Below, piece by piece: positions 1-5,839 of a stretch of 5,839 bases of DNA (positions are counted from its first letter, which is position 1; every line of letters starts with the position of its first letter). The stretch comes from Clostridiales bacterium. GTDB taxonomy: Bacteria > Bacillota > Clostridia > UBA8921. The stretch lies in contig DOHE01000048.1 of assembly GCA_003535395.1 (NCBI GenBank), positions 1-5,839 on the forward strand. The letters run 5' to 3'. Under the pieces are notes generated by a model. It had not been told where the DNA came from. It saw only the letters and a program-made list of their open reading frames with translations, and did no database searches. Position numbers and translations under genes: made by a program.

Positions 1-401
1 TTGAGTTGCAGGACTGCTTTATCGTAGGAGAAAAGTTCCGATCGCTCGCGGATGAGTCCCCTGTTCCTATTCAGCGACTCACAGAATATCCTCTTATATT
101 CCTTGAGAAAAAAAGCAATACCCGTTTGTACCTGAATCAATGGTTAAAATCAATAGGTGTTGAACTGGAGCCGGAGATTGAACTGGGAAATCTGGACCTC
201 ATGCTGCAGTTTGCTCGGTTAGGTTTGGGTGTTTCCTGCGCTATACGAAACTTTATCCGGGAAGAACTGGATAATGGGATTGTTTTCGAAGTGAAAACTA
301 TAGAAACTATTCCACCCCGTTACGCAGGGGTTGCTTACCTCAAAAGCGTTCCCCTATCCCCAGTAGCAGCGCGGTTTTTAAAATTGCTTATCGAAGAATA
401 A
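1..401 (+). CDS. LysR-type transcriptional regulator, C-terminal part (5' end outside window)
   Basis: The reading frame is open to the left edge, so the TTG at position 6 is not a credible start and the gene is cut by the window. The visible 130 or so residues match the second half of a LysR substrate-binding domain. A segment around PLIFLEKKSNTR is followed by a NQWLKSIGVE helix, then ELGNLDLMLQFARLGLGVS, which is the typical 'position on effector, then glycine-rich return' stretch, and finally a short C-terminal helix ending in KLLIEE. LysR proteins are cytoplasmic DNA-binding regulators that respond to small molecules. The helix-turn-helix is not in view, so neither the target nor the ligand can be suggested. 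It points the same way as the downstream GH116 gene, but that gene has its own strong promoter, so a functional link is not shown. Confidence 0.85.
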   Translation, partial: ELQDCFIVGEKFRSLADESPVPIQRLTEYPLIFLEKKSNTRLYLNQWLKSIGVELEPEIELGNLDLMLQFARLGLGVSCAIRNFIREELDNGIVFEVKTIETIPPRYAGVAYLKSVPLSPVAARFLKLLIEE

Positions 402-448
402 TCTTGTCAAGGATACCAAATTTACCCACTTTTATGTTCACACCCTTC

Positions 449-477
449 TTGACACAGCCTTAATGGCCGTATACAAT
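449..477 (+). promoter_or_regulatory. Sigma-A/sigma-70 type promoter for the GH116-lacI unit
   Basis: The -35 box TTGACA (449-454) is a perfect consensus match. It is separated by exactly 17 bases from the -10 box TACAAT (472-477), which matches five of six positions. Transcription should start near 484, giving a leader of about 40 bases before the GH116 start codon. The near-ideal boxes imply high basal strength, so a repressor is expected, and a palindrome sits directly on the predicted start point. Confidence 0.8.
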
Positions 478-482
478 AGGCC

Positions 483-494
483 GTGTACGTACAC
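483..494. promoter_or_regulatory. CG-centred palindromic operator, candidate LacI-family site
   Basis: GTGTACGTACAC is a perfect 12-base palindrome with CG at its centre, placed 5 bases after the -10 box and over the expected transcription start. LacI/PurR-type proteins bind short palindromes with a central CpG, into which the hinge-helix leucine inserts. The LacI-family protein at 3261-4307 keeps that hinge leucine (L65). The position fits repression by blocking RNA polymerase. Pairing this site with that protein is an inference. No second copy of the full palindrome was found by eye in the window. Confidence 0.65.
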
Positions 495-506
495 TATTCT
501 TCTGTT

Positions 507-515
507 AAGAGAGGT
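507..515 (+). promoter_or_regulatory. Ribosome binding site of the GH116 gene
   Basis: AAGAGAGGT contains a GAGG core (511-514) 9 bases before the ATG at 524. This supports that ATG as the start. The protein then opens with the usual GH116 PLGGIGTG motif at about residues 12-19, leaving no room for a signal peptide. Confidence 0.7.
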
Positions 516-523
516 AAACTATA

Positions 524-3205
524 ATGGAATGGACAAAAACCAAGGAAATCTCCTTCCCGTTAGGGGGAATCGGGACTGGGTGCATCGGACTATCCGGCAA
601 CGGTCGTCTCATTGACTGGGAAATCTATAACCGGCCCAACAAGGGAGGCCTTAATCGTTACAGTCACTTGGCAGTGAAGGCAGAAGGGGTAGATTCCGCA
701 GGCATGCCGACAAGGGTATTGGATGCCCGGATTTTAAATGGAGACTTGCCCCCTCCCTATTCAGGAGATATGTCCGATGGAGGAAAATATACCGGGTTTG
801 GATTTTCAGTATGCCAGTCAAGTATGGCAGGTTTTCCCCATTTTAAGGAAGCGAGATTTGATGCGGAATATCCTATAGCAAAAATTAGGTTCAGGAATGA
901 AACGTTCCCAGGGGAAGTAATGCTGACGGCATTCAATCCTTTGATCCCTTTAAATGATCATGATTCCAGCATCCCTGGAGCGTTCCTTCAGGTTTCATTC
1001 CATAATACGGGAATTGAACCGATCCGGTACACTGCTGCACTCACTGCATGCAATCCTTCACATGATCCAAGTCCATCTTTCAACGATGCCGGTTCCATCC
1101 AGGGGATCCGATATATTCGTTTGGGCACGACTTTGCAGGATAAACTCGATCCATTATATGGTGAACTTTGCATAGCATCTGAAGACCTCGGACAGGTTAG
1201 CCAGCAGATTTACTGGACCCGAGGGCGACGCAGTCCGGAGGTTTTTTGGAAGGACTTTACTCGTCCGGGTAACATTAAGGATCGCGTTTATGATCAGCCG
1301 GGTAAAGGAGACCATGCCACTCTTGGTTCCAGCCGGGTGTTGGAGCCGGGGGAAGAGTGCGTTATACGTTTTGTGCTTACATGGCATTATCCAAACTGCT
1401 CCAACTACTGGAATCCCATGAAAACTGAAGAGCCTGCGTCCTCTACCTGCACTGATAGTTGCTGTCCTGAGAGGAAGGAACTCCTGAAAACATGGCGCAA
1501 CTTTTATGCAACAATCTATCCCGATGCAATACATTCTGCTGTTTATTCGATATGTAACTGGGACAGGTTAATGCAGGAGACCTTCCTCTTCCACGATGCA
1601 TTGTTTAATTCAACCCTGCCAACGCATGTCCTAGACGCCGTTTCTGCCAACATTTCCATACTGAAGACCCCAACTTGTCTCCGGCTGGAAGACGGTTCCT
1701 TCTATGGGTTTGAAGGCTGCTCCTGCAGTGCGGGATGCTGCGAGGGCTCATGTACTCATGTATGGAACTATGCCTATGCCCTGCCTTTCCTGTTCCCCAC
1801 CTTGGAACGCTCTATGCGGGATCTGGACTATCGGTACAATATCCGGGAGAATGGTGGCATGGGATTCCGCCTTCAACTCCCCCTGGGCCGTCCCAGCTCG
1901 CGTTTCCGCCCCTGTGCCGACGGGCAATTGGGTGGGGTTGTCAAAGCCTACCGGGATTGGAAAATATGCGGGGATGACGGTTGGCTACGCAAAAACTGGG
2001 ACGCCATTCGCCGCAGCCTGGAATTTGCCTGGGCGCCAACGAATACTGAAGCATGGGATCTTAATCGGGATGGAGTATTAGAGGGAAGGCAGCACCACAC
2101 TCTGGATACGGAATTATTCGGGCCTAATTCCTGGCTCACCGGGTTTTACCTGGCTGCCCTCAAAGCAGGTGCCGAAATGGCAGAATATCTGGGAGAAAAA
2201 GAAAAAGCCGCTGATTATCTGAATCTATTTAAACAAGGCTGCCGATGGGTGGATGAAAACTCGTTTAACGGGGAATATTTTTATCAAAAAATTGACTTGA
2301 AAGACCGGGAAATCATTCGGAGATTTGACAAGGAAGCCAATGCAGCGGGCGATGCAGCACTGACATATTACTGGGACGAAGATTTGCAGGAAATCAGGTT
2401 CCAAATTGGAGAAGGCTGTGGAATTGATCAGGTGGTGGCACAGTGGCATGCAGACTTGTGCGGGTTGGGTGATATTTTCAATGCAGACAAGGTGCAAAGT
2501 GCTTTGCAATCTATTTATCGGTATAACTACAAAAGAGGATTCCGAAATTATGTTAATACATGTCGCATATATAGTCTCAATGATGAATCCGGCGTTGTGA
2601 TCTGCGACTGGCCTGAGGGTAAATACAGGCCTGCGGTACCGATATCGTATTCAGAAGAGACCATGTGCGGTTTCGAATACGCCTTTGCTTCACATATGAT
2701 CCTCCGGGGAATGGCAGACGATGGACTGGAAATTGTTCGTTCTGTCCGAGACCGGTTCGATGGAGAAAAGCGCAATCCTTGGAATGAATTCGAATGCGGC
2801 AGCAACTACGCCAGGTCTATGGCCAGCTATACCCTTCTCATAGCATTGAGTGGTTTTCAGTTCGACATGCGGAAGAGGATGATAGGATTCTTTCCAGTAC
2901 GAGCGGAGGCAGACCTCGGGAAACCATACAGTTGCTTTTTCTCCATACATACAGGCTGGGGGACATTAAATATTGAAGGTAACCAGGTAGCAATTCAGAT
3001 CCTATACGGAGAGCTGGCTTTACGGGAAGTCCGGCTGCCAAAACCGGGGCCCTGGAATACATTAGCATACAGAGATCCCGATCTCTTTTTGGGAGATGAG
3101 AGACTGCAGGATTACAAAACAGTGTGCACCAAGGGGCAGATCACACTCTTTTTTGATAAAGGAATTGTTATTCACAAGGGCAACTCATTGGTTATGGTAA
3201 TGTAA
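524..3205 (+). CDS. GH116 family beta-glycosidase (GBA2-related, DUF608 catalytic domain)
   Basis: Complete 893-residue retaining glycoside hydrolase, related to human non-lysosomal glucosylceramidase GBA2 and to the archaeal and bacterial GH116 beta-glucosidases/beta-xylosidases. The N-terminal beta-sandwich opens with PLGGIGTGCIGL and ends near residue 320. An (alpha/alpha)6 catalytic domain follows with HVWNYAYALPFLFPTLERSM (412-431), DGQLGGVVKAYRDW (from D466) and the very typical NPWNEFECGSNYARSMASY block (from about 751). By comparison with characterised members, the likely nucleophile is E397 in FYGFEG and the likely acid/base is D528 in HHTLDTE. E755 and R764 keep the nine-residue spacing of the glutamate/arginine pair that holds the sugar in the Thermoanaerobacterium enzyme. 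The residue mapping is from memory and needs an alignment. There is no signal peptide or membrane segment, so it is probably cytoplasmic. Substrate is unknown; beta-glucosides, beta-xylosides or N-acetylglucosaminides are all possible in this family. Five cysteines directly after the nucleophile (399-410) are notable. Confidence 0.93.
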   Translation: MEWTKTKEISFPLGGIGTGCIGLSGNGRLIDWEIYNRPNKGGLNRYSHLAVKAEGVDSAGMPTRVLDARILNGDLPPPYSGDMSDGGKYTGFGFSVCQSSMAGFPHFKEARFDAEYPIAKIRFRNETFPGEVMLTAFNPLIPLNDHDSSIPGAFLQVSFHNTGIEPIRYTAALTACNPSHDPSPSFNDAGSIQGIRYIRLGTTLQDKLDPLYGELCIASEDLGQVSQQIYWTRGRRSPEVFWKDFTRPGNIKDRVYDQPGKGDHATLGSSRVLEPGEECVIRFVLTWHYPNCSNYWNPMKTEEPASSTCTDSCCPERKELLKTWRNFYATIYPDAIHSAVYSICNWDRLMQETFLFHDALFNSTLPTHVLDAVSANISILKTPTCLRLEDGSFYGFEGCSCSAGCCEGSCTHVWNYAYALPFLFPTLERSMRDLDYRYNIRENGGMGFRLQLPLGRPSSRFRPCADGQLGGVVKAYRDWKICGDDGWLRKNWDAIRRSLEFAWAPTNTEAWDLNRDGVLEGRQHHTLDTELFGPNSWLTGFYLAALKAGAEMAEYLGEKEKAADYLNLFKQGCRWVDENSFNGEYFYQKIDLKDREIIRRFDKEANAAGDAALTYYWDEDLQEIRFQIGEGCGIDQVVAQWHADLCGLGDIFNADKVQSALQSIYRYNYKRGFRNYVNTCRIYSLNDESGVVICDWPEGKYRPAVPISYSEETMCGFEYAFASHMILRGMADDGLEIVRSVRDRFDGEKRNPWNEFECGSNYARSMASYTLLIALSGFQFDMRKRMIGFFPVRAEADLGKPYSCFFSIHTGWGTLNIEGNQVAIQILYGELALREVRLPKPGPWNTLAYRDPDLFLGDERLQDYKTVCTKGQITLFFDKGIVIHKGNSLVMVM

Positions 3206-3260
3206 GTAGCAATAGCTAAATCAAGAAATTTTGTTTTGGGAGTAAAGGAAACAGAAGAAA

Positions 3261-4307
3261 ATGAAAAAGGAGCCAGAAGCAAAGCCTGTGCGAGGAATCA
3301 ATAGTAACCACATTGCCTTGGCCTGCGGTGTATCGCAGGGAACGGTAGACCGAGCGCTAAATAATCGGCCAGGCATCAATTCGGAAACCAAAATGCGCAT
3401 ATTGGAAACCGCCCGAAAAATGGGATATCGCCCAAGCCAACTTGCACGGAGCCTGGTCAAAGGAGAATCCATGACTATCGGGCTGGTATTATTCCATTTG
3501 AAAAACCAGTTTTTTTCTCAGCTTGCAGAGGCTATTGAAATTTTTGCACGTGAATATGGATACTTCACATACCTTACCTTAACTCATAACAAGTACGAAA
3601 CAGAGAAAGCATGTATCGATCACTTATACGGAAGGCGGGTAGACGGATTGATCCTTTGTTCTGCTGTTAAAGATCCAGGATATGCAGCCTACCTTGGAAG
3701 CCTTAATACACCTGTCGTGGCAGTGGGAAATCGCCTCCCTGGAGGATTCCCCTTTGTCGGGATCGATGATCGTGCCGCTATGCGGGACATGGTTCGTTCT
3801 ATAATCCACCGGCCGGAGAGAGGGGGCATACAGCGGATCTACTATGTAAGCCCCGCATTGGCGAACGCAGATAATGAAAACATCTGGGCTCAAGAGCAGC
3901 GTTACGCAGGATGCCTGGAAGCTGCTTCTGAAATATTCCCAGGTGAGTCAAAAGACTTGCAGGTCGTGCCGATCAGCCGAAGTGATTATCTTCAGGCACT
4001 AGAAGAAGTAGATATTAGAAAGAATATATACAGTGCCGTCATATGCGGGAGTGATATACATGCTATTGAGGTACAGCGATATTTTCTTCAAAAAGGATGG
4101 CAAATCCCAAAGGATCTTGTTGTAGCAGGCTTTGATCATATAGAGATGCTAAAATACCTTCAGCCAAGCATCCCTAGCGTTGGATACCCATTGTCAGAAG
4201 CTGGCAAAGAAGCAGTGAGAGTTCTTTTAGAAATGATAAAACAAAACCAGAAAGGATCCAAGAATAAACCCGGCGATATAATACTTAAACATAATTTGAT
4301 TATTTAG
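3261..4307 (+). CDS. LacI-family transcriptional regulator
   Basis: Complete 348-residue repressor of usual family length. The N-terminal helix-turn-helix spans about residues 13-36, with recognition helix SQGTVDRALN (25-34). Q26, G27 and R31 occupy the positions of the base-reading residues Y17, Q18 and R22 of E. coli LacI. The hinge helix is in YRPSQLARSLVKG (56-68), with L65 as the leucine that inserts at a central CpG. A periplasmic-binding-protein-like sugar domain follows (MTIGLVLFHLKNQFFSQLAE, then GIDDRAAM, the CGSD motif ending at D265 and VVAGFD ending at D292). The gene starts 55 bases after the GH116 stop with no terminator or clear promoter between, and AAAGGA (3244-3249) serves as ribosome binding site. 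It is therefore probably co-transcribed with GH116 and autoregulated from the palindrome at 483-494. The inducer is probably a sugar released from the GH116 substrate, which is inference. Confidence 0.92.
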   Translation: MKKEPEAKPVRGINSNHIALACGVSQGTVDRALNNRPGINSETKMRILETARKMGYRPSQLARSLVKGESMTIGLVLFHLKNQFFSQLAEAIEIFAREYGYFTYLTLTHNKYETEKACIDHLYGRRVDGLILCSAVKDPGYAAYLGSLNTPVVAVGNRLPGGFPFVGIDDRAAMRDMVRSIIHRPERGGIQRIYYVSPALANADNENIWAQEQRYAGCLEAASEIFPGESKDLQVVPISRSDYLQALEEVDIRKNIYSAVICGSDIHAIEVQRYFLQKGWQIPKDLVVAGFDHIEMLKYLQPSIPSVGYPLSEAGKEAVRVLLEMIKQNQKGSKNKPGDIILKHNLII

Positions 4308-4311
4308 CGCC

Positions 4312-4372
4312 TGACACACTTGCAGCCGCTCGTTTGTAGTCGATATTTATATGTTGCATGCGTTGTGTGTCA
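4312..4372. repeat. Inverted repeat TGACACAC / GTGTGTCA after lacI
   Basis: TGACACAC (4312-4319) and GTGTGTCA (4365-4372) are perfect 8-base complements separated by 45 bases. The arms begin 5 bases after the lacI stop codon. The right arm overlaps the shorter inverted repeat at 4364-4388, so the two pairings exclude each other in RNA. There is no T-run after the right arm, so it does not look like an ordinary terminator. It could be a paired protein-binding site or chance. Confidence 0.4.
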
Positions 4373-4388
4373 AAAGGTTGACATCACA
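4364..4388. promoter_or_regulatory. Inverted repeat overlapping the -35 box of the SGNH gene promoter
   Basis: TGTG-TGTCAA, a 4-base loop AAGG, then TTGACA-t-CACA forms a 10-base-pair inverted repeat with one bulged T at 4384. Its right arm contains the whole -35 box (4378-4383). A dimeric regulator bound here would cover the -35 region. It has no central CG, so it is unlike the 483-494 palindrome and may be read by a different protein. Confidence 0.45.
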
Positions 4389-4406
4389 GGATGCCGGTGC
4401 TATGTT
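4378..4406 (+). promoter_or_regulatory. Sigma-A/sigma-70 type promoter for the SGNH hydrolase gene
   Basis: The -35 box TTGACA (4378-4383) is perfect. A 17-base spacer follows, then TATGTT (4401-4406), which matches four of six consensus positions and is helped by an extended -10 TG at 4398-4399. Transcription should start near 4413, about 50 bases before the ATG. This gives the hydrolase gene its own transcription start, in addition to any read-through from the GH116-lacI unit. Confidence 0.65.
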
Positions 4407-4448
4407 AATCCATATGATCACCAAAACAACCATCAAAACGATCCTTGC

Positions 4449-4456
4449 GAGGGGAG
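4449..4456 (+). promoter_or_regulatory. Strong ribosome binding site that fixes the SGNH start at 4464
   Basis: GAGGGGAG lies 7 bases before ATG 4464. The frame stays open upstream to a TTG at 4320, but that TTG has no ribosome binding site. Starting there would also translate across a strong promoter and inverted repeats and add 48 residues unlike the family. Confidence 0.8.
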
Positions 4457-4463
4457 AATCACC

Positions 4464-5588
4464 ATGATCCATCCAATCACACAAAAACGGAATTCTTTGG
4501 ACCGTACGCTCCGCTGCCTGAAAAAAGGCTCCATCACCATCGGTTTTCTGGGAGGATCCATTACAGATGGGCGCCCTCGATGCAACTGGCCGGAACCTGT
4601 CACACGCTGGTTTATAGAAACATATCCCGGGCTGCGCGTTGCATCAGAGAATGCGGCTATCGGTGCAACGAACAGCACTTTGGCTGTTTTCCGGACCCAA
4701 CGGGACATCATCGACCGGAACTGTGATCTGGTTTTTGTAGAATATGCTGTCAATGACAGCGGGCTTCCTGAAAATCAAAGAAATTGCGCCAGGGAGGGCG
4801 TGATTCGAAAACTGTTGCGCGCCAATATCGATGTGATCCTAGTTTATACATATTTTCAGCCGATGTACGAGGATATGAAAGCGGGAAAGGTCCCTGCCAC
4901 GATCGCAGGCTTTGAAAAACTGGCAGAGCGTTATAAGCTCAATTCCGTTTGGATGGGTCTCCAGGCATGGCAGGAAATCCAGCGCGGGAGGATGAACTGG
5001 AAGGAATTTTTGCACGATGGCCTTCATCCCGGCCCTTTAGGCAGCCTTTCCTACAGCAGGGCTGTGATCTCTTTGCTGCAGGATGTGCTGTGTGATGCCC
5101 AGCAGTCTTTCAAGGGATCGCATCCTGAAGATGCCGCAGATCCCGATCCCACACTTCCCGCTCCCTTGTATCCGCTGAACTGGGAAAAAGCATCCACTTT
5201 TTCCTTTACGGATGTCAACTTGATTGGCCCATGGGAGATCCGGCGCTGCACTACGCTGGCCTGGATCGACCAAACGCTGGAAACCGCCGCTGTCGGATTG
5301 GGGGCCACGCTACTGTTGAATTTCCATGGCCGTGGGATTGCACTGGGATTCGATTACGGCAAAAAATCTGCAACATTTCAATATCGGTTGGATCAGGGTG
5401 ACTGGAACAGAGAATCCACAGAAAAACCTCCCTGGGCCCCGGATGCAGACGGCTGGTTCCGGTGTATCGTGCTCAGAGATGACCTGAGCGATGGAGAACA
5501 TACCATTGAAATCGAGCCCTTGCATGGAGACATGGGAAATGCACTTTCCAGCACTTTCCGCCTTGGGTTGATCGGTATTATCCGCTGA
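4464..5588 (+). CDS. SGNH/GDSL-type hydrolase, likely carbohydrate esterase, with C-terminal beta-rich domain
   Basis: 374 residues from ATG 4464. The N-terminal SGNH domain (about 20-210) has all four family blocks: GFLGGSITDG with nucleophile S32, NAAIGATNS with G67, VEYAVND with N97, and HDGLHPG with the D185-H188 pair. S32, G67 and N97 would form the oxyanion hole, and S32, H188 and D185 the catalytic triad. A loop rich in Asp and Pro (about 221-237) leads to a C-terminal domain (about 238-374) with alternating strands such as ATLLLNFHGRGIALGF, ending in an EHTIEIEPL segment. This looks like a beta-sandwich or jelly roll, as seen at the N terminus of CE2-type esterases. There is no signal peptide, so it probably acts in the cytoplasm. 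Its place next to GH116 and LacI suggests deacetylation of imported oligosaccharides, which is inference; SGNH enzymes also include other esterases and lipases. Confidence 0.88.
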   Translation: MIHPITQKRNSLDRTLRCLKKGSITIGFLGGSITDGRPRCNWPEPVTRWFIETYPGLRVASENAAIGATNSTLAVFRTQRDIIDRNCDLVFVEYAVNDSGLPENQRNCAREGVIRKLLRANIDVILVYTYFQPMYEDMKAGKVPATIAGFEKLAERYKLNSVWMGLQAWQEIQRGRMNWKEFLHDGLHPGPLGSLSYSRAVISLLQDVLCDAQQSFKGSHPEDAADPDPTLPAPLYPLNWEKASTFSFTDVNLIGPWEIRRCTTLAWIDQTLETAAVGLGATLLLNFHGRGIALGFDYGKKSATFQYRLDQGDWNRESTEKPPWAPDADGWFRCIVLRDDLSDGEHTIEIEPLHGDMGNALSSTFRLGLIGIIR

Positions 5589-5595
5589 ATTCAAG

Positions 5596-5633
5596 AGCCT
5601 GCGGATCTGTATCGGTCAGCAGGCTTCCTTATT
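5596..5633 (+). terminator. Probable terminator after the SGNH gene
   Basis: AGCCTGC (5596-5602) and GCAGGCT (5619-5625) form a perfect 7-base-pair stem around a 16-base loop, beginning 8 bases after the stop codon. A pyrimidine-rich, partly T-rich tail (TCCTTATTCCT) follows. The tail is not a clean T-run, so termination may be only moderate. It lies between convergent genes and could also serve the minus-strand gene, though its minus-strand tail is poorer in T. Confidence 0.65.
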
Positions 5634-5636
5634 CCT

Positions 5637-5839
5637 CTAAAACACCAAGCCATCGATGTTTAGCGTATGAGTCGCAGGATCATACCGGGCACTGTATTTC
5701 AATTCATTCAGGTATTCTGTGAAAAACCCAACAGGAGCCTGAATCGTATGATTCAGTATTTTGAAGGGTGATGCAATTTTTACGACCTTGTCTTCAATTG
5801 AAAATTCCTTTTTACCCACTTGGATAATCGACGATTTAC
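5637..5839 (-). CDS. C-terminal end of a protein with a copper-amine-oxidase N-terminal-like domain (5' end outside window)
   Basis: The minus-strand frame is open to the right edge. The GTG start near 5819 is not needed, because in-frame codons (KSSIIQ) continue upstream of it to the edge. The visible 67 residues end in a TAG at 5637-5639. They read as one repeat of the domain type annotated as copper amine oxidase N-terminal: QVGKKEFSIEDKVVKI, then the 'alternate name, then proper face' pattern IQAPVGFFTEYLNELKYSARYD, and a last strand THTLNIDG. In Firmicutes this domain is usually found on secreted or wall-associated proteins without any oxidase activity. The match is to a divergent copy, as the usual VPLRF is here APVGF. 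It runs against the hydrolase gene, with 48 bases between the two stops, and is probably unrelated to it. Confidence 0.65.
   Translation of the reverse strand, partial: KSSIIQVGKKEFSIEDKVVKIASPFKILNHTIQAPVGFFTEYLNELKYSARYDPATHTLNIDGLVF

Noticed and set aside
405..454. Inverted repeat TGTCAAG (405-411) / CTTGACA (448-454) as a terminator of the LysR gene
   Set aside because: The arms are only 7 bases with a 36-base loop and no T-run after them. The right arm is simply the -35 box, so chance complementarity is likely.
1154..1534. Minus-strand open frame of 126 residues inside the GH116 gene
   Set aside because: It lies wholly opposite a clearly real gene, shows no recognisable domain and has a random-looking composition rich in Arg, Ser and Cys.
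1704..2081. Plus-strand open frame of 125 residues overlapping the GH116 catalytic domain
   Set aside because: It is a +1-type shadow of the strongly conserved GH116 coding sequence and resembles no protein family I know.
3206..3260. Separate promoter or terminator between GH116 and lacI
   Set aside because: The 55-base gap shows no hairpin and no acceptable pair of promoter boxes, only a ribosome binding site.
3808..3817. GC-rich palindrome CCGGCCGG inside lacI as a second operator
   Set aside because: It is within coding sequence, unlike the 483-494 palindrome in sequence, and explained by ordinary codons.
4320..4463. N-terminal extension of the SGNH protein by 48 residues from a TTG at 4320
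   Set aside because: There is no ribosome binding site before the TTG. The stretch contains a strong promoter and inverted repeats, its residues do not resemble the family, and ATG 4464 has an excellent GAGGGGAG site at correct spacing.
4445..4726. Alternative frame of 93 residues overlapping the start of the SGNH gene
   Set aside because: The SGNH frame carries all catalytic blocks over this same stretch, and the alternative product has no recognisable motif.
1..5839. CRISPR arrays, tRNA or rRNA genes, insertion sequences or phage genes
   Set aside because: No spaced repeat series, no cloverleaf-like or rRNA-like segment, no transposase and no terminal inverted repeats were seen.

Overview
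The window looks like a piece of a Gram-positive, Firmicutes-type chromosome, probably Clostridia or a Paenibacillus-like bacillus. The evidence is strong purine-rich ribosome binding sites, sigma-A/sigma-70 promoters with exact 17-base spacers, and the tail of a protein with a copper-amine-oxidase N-terminal-type domain, which is common in that phylum. This assignment is an inference from style and family content, not from a marker gene.

Layout. Bases 1-401 are the 3' end of a LysR-type regulator gene, cut by the window edge. Bases 402-523 are a control region with a near-consensus promoter (TTGACA, 17 bases, TACAAT) and a perfect 12-base CG-centred palindrome over the expected transcription start. 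Next comes a complete 893-residue family GH116 glycoside hydrolase (524-3205). A LacI-family repressor follows 55 bases later (3261-4307) with no terminator between, so the two are probably co-transcribed. A 156-base gap then carries overlapping inverted repeats and a second promoter. It leads into a 374-residue SGNH/GDSL-type hydrolase (4464-5588) with a separate C-terminal beta-rich domain. A hairpin at 5596-5625 separates this from a converging gene on the minus strand, of which only the last 67 codons are visible.

How the genes may work together. The GH116 enzyme and the SGNH esterase both lack a signal peptide, so both probably act in the cytoplasm on short imported sugars. The esterase would strip acyl (probably acetyl) groups and the GH116 enzyme would release glucose, xylose or a related beta-linked sugar. 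The LacI protein would sense a sugar and repress the first promoter through the CG-centred palindrome, and so also control its own gene. No transporter is visible. The grouping is a plausible small carbohydrate-use locus built from known families. I did not see convincing evidence of a wholly new kind of system.
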